DNA of 64,000 bases from Lysinibacillus composti. Its GTDB lineage: Bacteria > Bacillota > Bacilli > Bacillales_A > Planococcaceae. The notes under the pieces were generated by a model. It made no database searches and had not been told where the DNA came from. It saw nothing but the letters and a program-made list of their open reading frames with translations. Position numbers and translations under genes: made by a program. Shown in pieces: positions 61,488-64,000 of this stretch (positions are counted from its first letter, which is position 1; every line of letters starts with the position of its first letter). The stretch is from the NCBI RefSeq assembly GCF_016908465.1, contig NZ_JAFBDY010000001.1, forward strand, positions 682,001 to 746,000, given 5' to 3'.

Positions 61488-62396
61488 TGGTTTTGAATTC
61501 TCCAATGCTGTTTTTAAAAAATCAAGATAGATCAGAAGCTCTTCTGGCAAAAATACATCCTTACGTTTGACAAAACCAACTTGAATTAGTTGGTTCTCCT
61601 CTAATGGTATCGAGATAATATTGGGATTCATATAATTATTCACGATGCAACCTGTTCCTAGATTATAGCCATTTGTATTTGATAGAAGGTTATTCATAGT
61701 CCCTCGATCTGTCACATAGACTAGCTTCTCTATATTATTAACATTGAGTGATTCTTCTGCAAAATGCAAAAGCGTATCATCCTGCTGATAGCTCAAGTAA
61801 GGATAATCTCTTAATTTAGCGATGGTTATAGACTGTTCATGAGCTAAAGGATGCTCTTTACGTAAAAAGACGTGCTGCTTTAAAGTGGCAAGAGGCGTGA
61901 AAATTAAAGATTTCGAGGTGAAATGACGCTCGAAATATTGTTTATTTAAATTGGTTAAAGTCAAAATTCCAAGAATACTTTTGCTTGTGTACACATCATC
62001 AATTACTTCAGTCGACTTGCCTTCACAAATTGCCAGTTCATATTTTCGCTCATTAAAATAATCCATTAAATTTACAACAGCCTCAATTGCAAATCCATAA
62101 TGTTGTGAAGAAATGGAAAACTTGGTTAGGCCTGTTTTCTTCTCTTTATCAAAATGATGAATGACAGACTCCATTTGCTCCAGAAGCATCTTCGCGTAAA
62201 ACAATAATTCGGTGCCTTCTTTTGTAAAAACGACCCCTTTGTTCGTGCGATCTAAAATTGTAATCCCTAACTCCGCCTCCAAATCACGGATTGCTTTACT
62301 GATACTAGGTTGTGTTACGTAAAGTGCTGCTGCCGCTTTACTAATTGAATTATGTTTAGCGATCTCTACTAGATAGCGAAATTGCTGAAGCGTCAT
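61482..62396 (-). CDS. LysR family transcriptional regulator
   Basis: A 304-residue regulator. Helix-turn-helix MTLQQFRYLVEIAKHNSISKAAAALYVTQPSISKAIRDLEAELG (residues 1-44) followed by the coil linker and an effector domain. Similar in style to CysL/CysB-type regulators. Divergently oriented to the GNAT gene; a symmetric site between them (62433-62459) carries the LysR T-N11-A-type dyad. Probably regulates itself and the acetyltransferase. Confidence 0.92.
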   Translation of the reverse strand: MTLQQFRYLVEIAKHNSISKAAAALYVTQPSISKAIRDLEAELGITILDRTNKGVVFTKEGTELLFYAKMLLEQMESVIHHFDKEKKTGLTKFSISSQHYGFAIEAVVNLMDYFNERKYELAICEGKSTEVIDDVYTSKSILGILTLTNLNKQYFERHFTSKSLIFTPLATLKQHVFLRKEHPLAHEQSITIAKLRDYPYLSYQQDDTLLHFAEESLNVNNIEKLVYVTDRGTMNNLLSNTNGYNLGTGCIVNNYMNPNIISIPLEENQLIQVGFVKRKDVFLPEELLIYLDFLKTALENSKPN

Positions 62397-62432
62397 GTCC
62401 TCACCATCCCTTATTTAGTCGGGCTTTTTCAT

Positions 62433-62459
62433 CTTGCTATAACTTTAGTCTATAGCAAG
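62433..62459. promoter_or_regulatory. LysR-type operator
   Basis: CTTGCTATA and TATAGCAAG are perfect 9-bp arms separated by nine bases, 37 bases upstream of the lysR start and about 93 before the GNAT start. Contains CTATA-N9-TATAG. Confidence 0.65.
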
Positions 62460-62551
62460 CGGTTAAAAAATTCAATTTTACCTTTTCTATGAAGCGTTTT
62501 AATATTAAATAGATAAATTAAAACTATACCAAAGAAAGGGAGAAAAATACC

Positions 62552-63064
62552 ATGATTAGAGAAGCAACTCCAAAAGACTTATCCGACATTTTAGAAATCT
62601 ACAATGATGCTATTCTCCATACAACTGCAGTATACACGTACAAACCCCAAACACTTGAAAGTAGACAAATTTGGTATGAGCAAAAGAAAGAGGAAGGATA
62701 TCCGATCTTAGTATTTGAGTTAGATGAGAAAGTGGTCGGATTTGCAACGTTTGGCCCTTTTAGAGCTTGGCCAGCCTATAAATATTCAATTGAACATTCT
62801 ATTTACGTAAATAAGAATTATAGAAAAAAAGGGATAGGGACTGCTTTACTAAAAGAATTAATTTCTATTGCTAGGGAAAGAGAATACATGACTTTAATTG
62901 CCGGGATTGATGCTCAAAATGAAAAAAGCATTTATATGCATAAAAACTTTGGCTTTGTATATTCAGGGACTATTAAAAAAGCAGGTTTTAAATTCAATCG
63001 TTGGCTTGACTTAGCTTTTTACCAATTAGAATTGAACGGACCTAAACAACCTGTTGAAGAGTAA
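62552..63064 (+). CDS. GNAT N-acetyltransferase, phosphinothricin-acetyltransferase-like
   Basis: A 170-residue acetyl-CoA-dependent N-acetyltransferase. N-terminal REATPKDLSDILEIYNDAILHTTAVYTY (residues 3-30) and the acetyl-CoA loop YRKKGIGTALLKELI (about 90-104), then YMTLIAGIDAQNEKSIYMHKNFGFVYSGTIKKAGFKFNRWLDL, match the Pat/Bar/MddA group, which acetylates phosphinothricin, methionine derivatives or similar amino acids. AAAGGGAG ribosome-binding site. Likely controlled by the divergent LysR protein. Confidence 0.9.
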   Translation: MIREATPKDLSDILEIYNDAILHTTAVYTYKPQTLESRQIWYEQKKEEGYPILVFELDEKVVGFATFGPFRAWPAYKYSIEHSIYVNKNYRKKGIGTALLKELISIAREREYMTLIAGIDAQNEKSIYMHKNFGFVYSGTIKKAGFKFNRWLDLAFYQLELNGPKQPVEE

Positions 63065-63102
63065 ACCATCCATTTTTATTCTAAAAAATATAACAGTGAA
63101 GA

Positions 63103-63152
63103 AAAAGAGGGGAACCAGAAGTTTTAAAACGACTTTTGGTTCCCCTCTTCTT
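63103..63152. terminator. Shared terminator of convergent genes
   Basis: AAGAGGGGAACCAGAAGT pairs with ACTTTTGGTTCCCCTCTT over TTTAAAACG, between the GNAT gene and the oppositely oriented ECF gene. Confidence 0.88.
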
Positions 63153-63160
63153 CATTTATA

Positions 63161-63718
63161 TTATTGTTGGTATTGCTTAAAGAAAGGTACTTTTTTTAGA
63201 AGAAGACATACAGGAATCGCAACGATCATTCCTAGAATATTTTGAGTAAGGTCTCCTGGTATGGAAGCTAACGGAGCAATCCAATTTCCATATAGAAACC
63301 CTTCTCCAACGTAATAAACAGCAATCATCACAGGAATAGAAACAATCATAGCAATTAAATTAAAGGCAATGCTGTTTCCTTTTCTGTTATTTGACCAAGC
63401 AATCTTCCCAACGATGTACCCTTGTAATCCACGAGCCACAATAGTAATTGGTGCCCATACTAGCCAACCGCCAACCATATCAAATAACCCCATTCCGATT
63501 GCGCCAGCAAGAGCCCCTTTTTTAGGACCGAACATAATGGATGCAATGAAAAGCATCCCTGTTCCTAGATGGACTAAACCACCTTTTGATAAAATTGGTA
63601 GTTTAATATTCAAAAAAACTGTTGAAACGAAAACAAGTGCGACTAACATTGCGGTAATAATTAAATCAAAAGTTTGGCTACGTGTCTTTACAGTTGAATA
63701 TGTTTGTGTATTTTGCAT
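63161..63718 (-). CDS. ECF transporter S component, probably for a B6 vitamer
   Basis: A 185-residue membrane protein with about six helices, the size of energy-coupling-factor substrate-binding subunits. Features: VALVFVSTVFLNIKLPI, GLVHLGTGMLFIASIMFGPKKGALAGAIGMGLFDMVGGW (about residues 46-85). The divergently transcribed neighbour is a pyridoxal kinase gene, which argues for pyridoxine/pyridoxal uptake (inference from context; riboflavin or thiazole specificity is not excluded). Energy would come from a shared EcfAA'T module elsewhere. Confidence 0.78.
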   Translation of the reverse strand: MQNTQTYSTVKTRSQTFDLIITAMLVALVFVSTVFLNIKLPILSKGGLVHLGTGMLFIASIMFGPKKGALAGAIGMGLFDMVGGWLVWAPITIVARGLQGYIVGKIAWSNNRKGNSIAFNLIAMIVSIPVMIAVYYVGEGFLYGNWIAPLASIPGDLTQNILGMIVAIPVCLLLKKVPFFKQYQQ

Positions 63719-63946
63719 TTGACTACCTTCCTTACTTATTTGAATTTACCGATAACTTTAGCAAAAGACTGGTATCTATAAAAGTGCCACTTTAAACAAA
63801 AAAATAAAGGTCAGTTTTCGGAAGTAGCGTAAAATCTAGAAAAGAGAAGACAAAAAAAGGCCGAACTGTCTTCAGGGATTTTATCCACTCTGAAGTTGTG
63901 GTAATATGTAGAAAGTTTATGTTGGATAGATGTAATGGAGGGTATT
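63719..63946. other. Divergent promoter region
   Basis: Contains GAAGAC and GTCTTC arms around AAAAAAAGGCCGAACT (63846-63873), a possible regulatory or structural element. No gene seen. Confidence 0.35.
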
Positions 63947-64000
63947 ATGAAAAAAGTCGCTGTAATTCAGGATTTATCATCATTTGGAAAATGTTCATTA
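63947..64000 (+). CDS. pdxK: Pyridoxal/pyridoxine kinase, 5' end only
   Basis: Only 18 codons lie in the window: MKKVAVIQDLSSFGKCSL. This start with 'IQD(L/I)S(S/C)xGKCSL' is the recognisable N-terminus of PdxK/PdxY-type kinases, which phosphorylate B6 vitamers. GGAGGG six bases before the ATG. Runs off the window end. Confidence 0.78.
   Translation, partial: MKKVAVIQDLSSFGKCSL

Overview
This window comes from a low-GC, endospore-forming Gram-positive bacterium of the Bacillales. The evidence is an alpha/beta-type small acid-soluble spore protein, an SspO-type spore protein, sigma-G-like promoters, a long Bacillus-type SRP RNA, AGGAGG ribosome-binding sites and many TTG/GTG starts. Gene content (KipR/PxpABC/YcsG cluster, TctABC in a Firmicute, 'gaggcygggaca' intergenic repeats) most resembles the Lysinibacillus/Solibacillus/Ureibacillus group, but that placement is an inference.

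Left part (1-16.7 kb): a cation efflux pump, a soluble chemoreceptor with a sigma-D-like promoter, spore protein genes, a small phage-like remnant (ORF6N protein plus a truncated replication-type helix-turn-helix protein), nagB, a Bcr/CflA drug exporter, a DUF4145 protein, a SASA-type esterase, a MarR regulator flanked by two near-identical 18-bp palindromes, an aldehyde dehydrogenase, an NhaC antiporter whose mRNA starts with a strong hairpin, and a MarR plus cytoplasmic glycosidase operon. The SRP RNA gene lies on the minus strand at about 16.5 kb.

Central part (17.1-31.2 kb): a long co-directional catabolic cluster led by an IclR regulator: acyl-CoA ligase, tripartite tricarboxylate transporter (TctC, TctB, TctA), two unlike acyl-CoA dehydrogenases, an MDR-type dehydrogenase that appears to start at ATT, two enoyl-CoA hydratase-family proteins, two SDR dehydrogenases and a thiamine-diphosphate enzyme. 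Together they suggest uptake of an organic acid, CoA activation, beta-oxidation-like steps and a ThDP-dependent C-C cleavage. The substrate is unknown.

Next (31.2-41 kb) comes a 5-oxoproline locus: kipR, a striking array of five 125-bp GC-rich hairpin repeats, divergent pxpB-pxpC and pxpA-ycsG-ycsI with a shared KipR-like operator on each side, then a GltS-like transporter and an M20 amidohydrolase.

Right part (41-64 kb): unknown small genes, a stand-alone AAA ATPase, a VOC protein, a second M20 amidohydrolase, an Old Yellow Enzyme, a TetR/DHA2 exporter pair, a long RsgA paralogue with a possible upstream leader peptide, a DUF2268 protein, an alpha/beta hydrolase, a YkuK-like protein, a 52-bp hairpin tandem-repeat array, a PBP4-type carboxypeptidase, two genes broken by point changes, a candidate non-coding RNA, a divergent LysR/GNAT pair, and an ECF S component next to the start of a pyridoxal kinase gene. 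Several genes too short for routine calling (46, 55 and 18 codons, plus a partial kinase) are listed. No tRNA, rRNA, CRISPR array or complete insertion sequence was seen.
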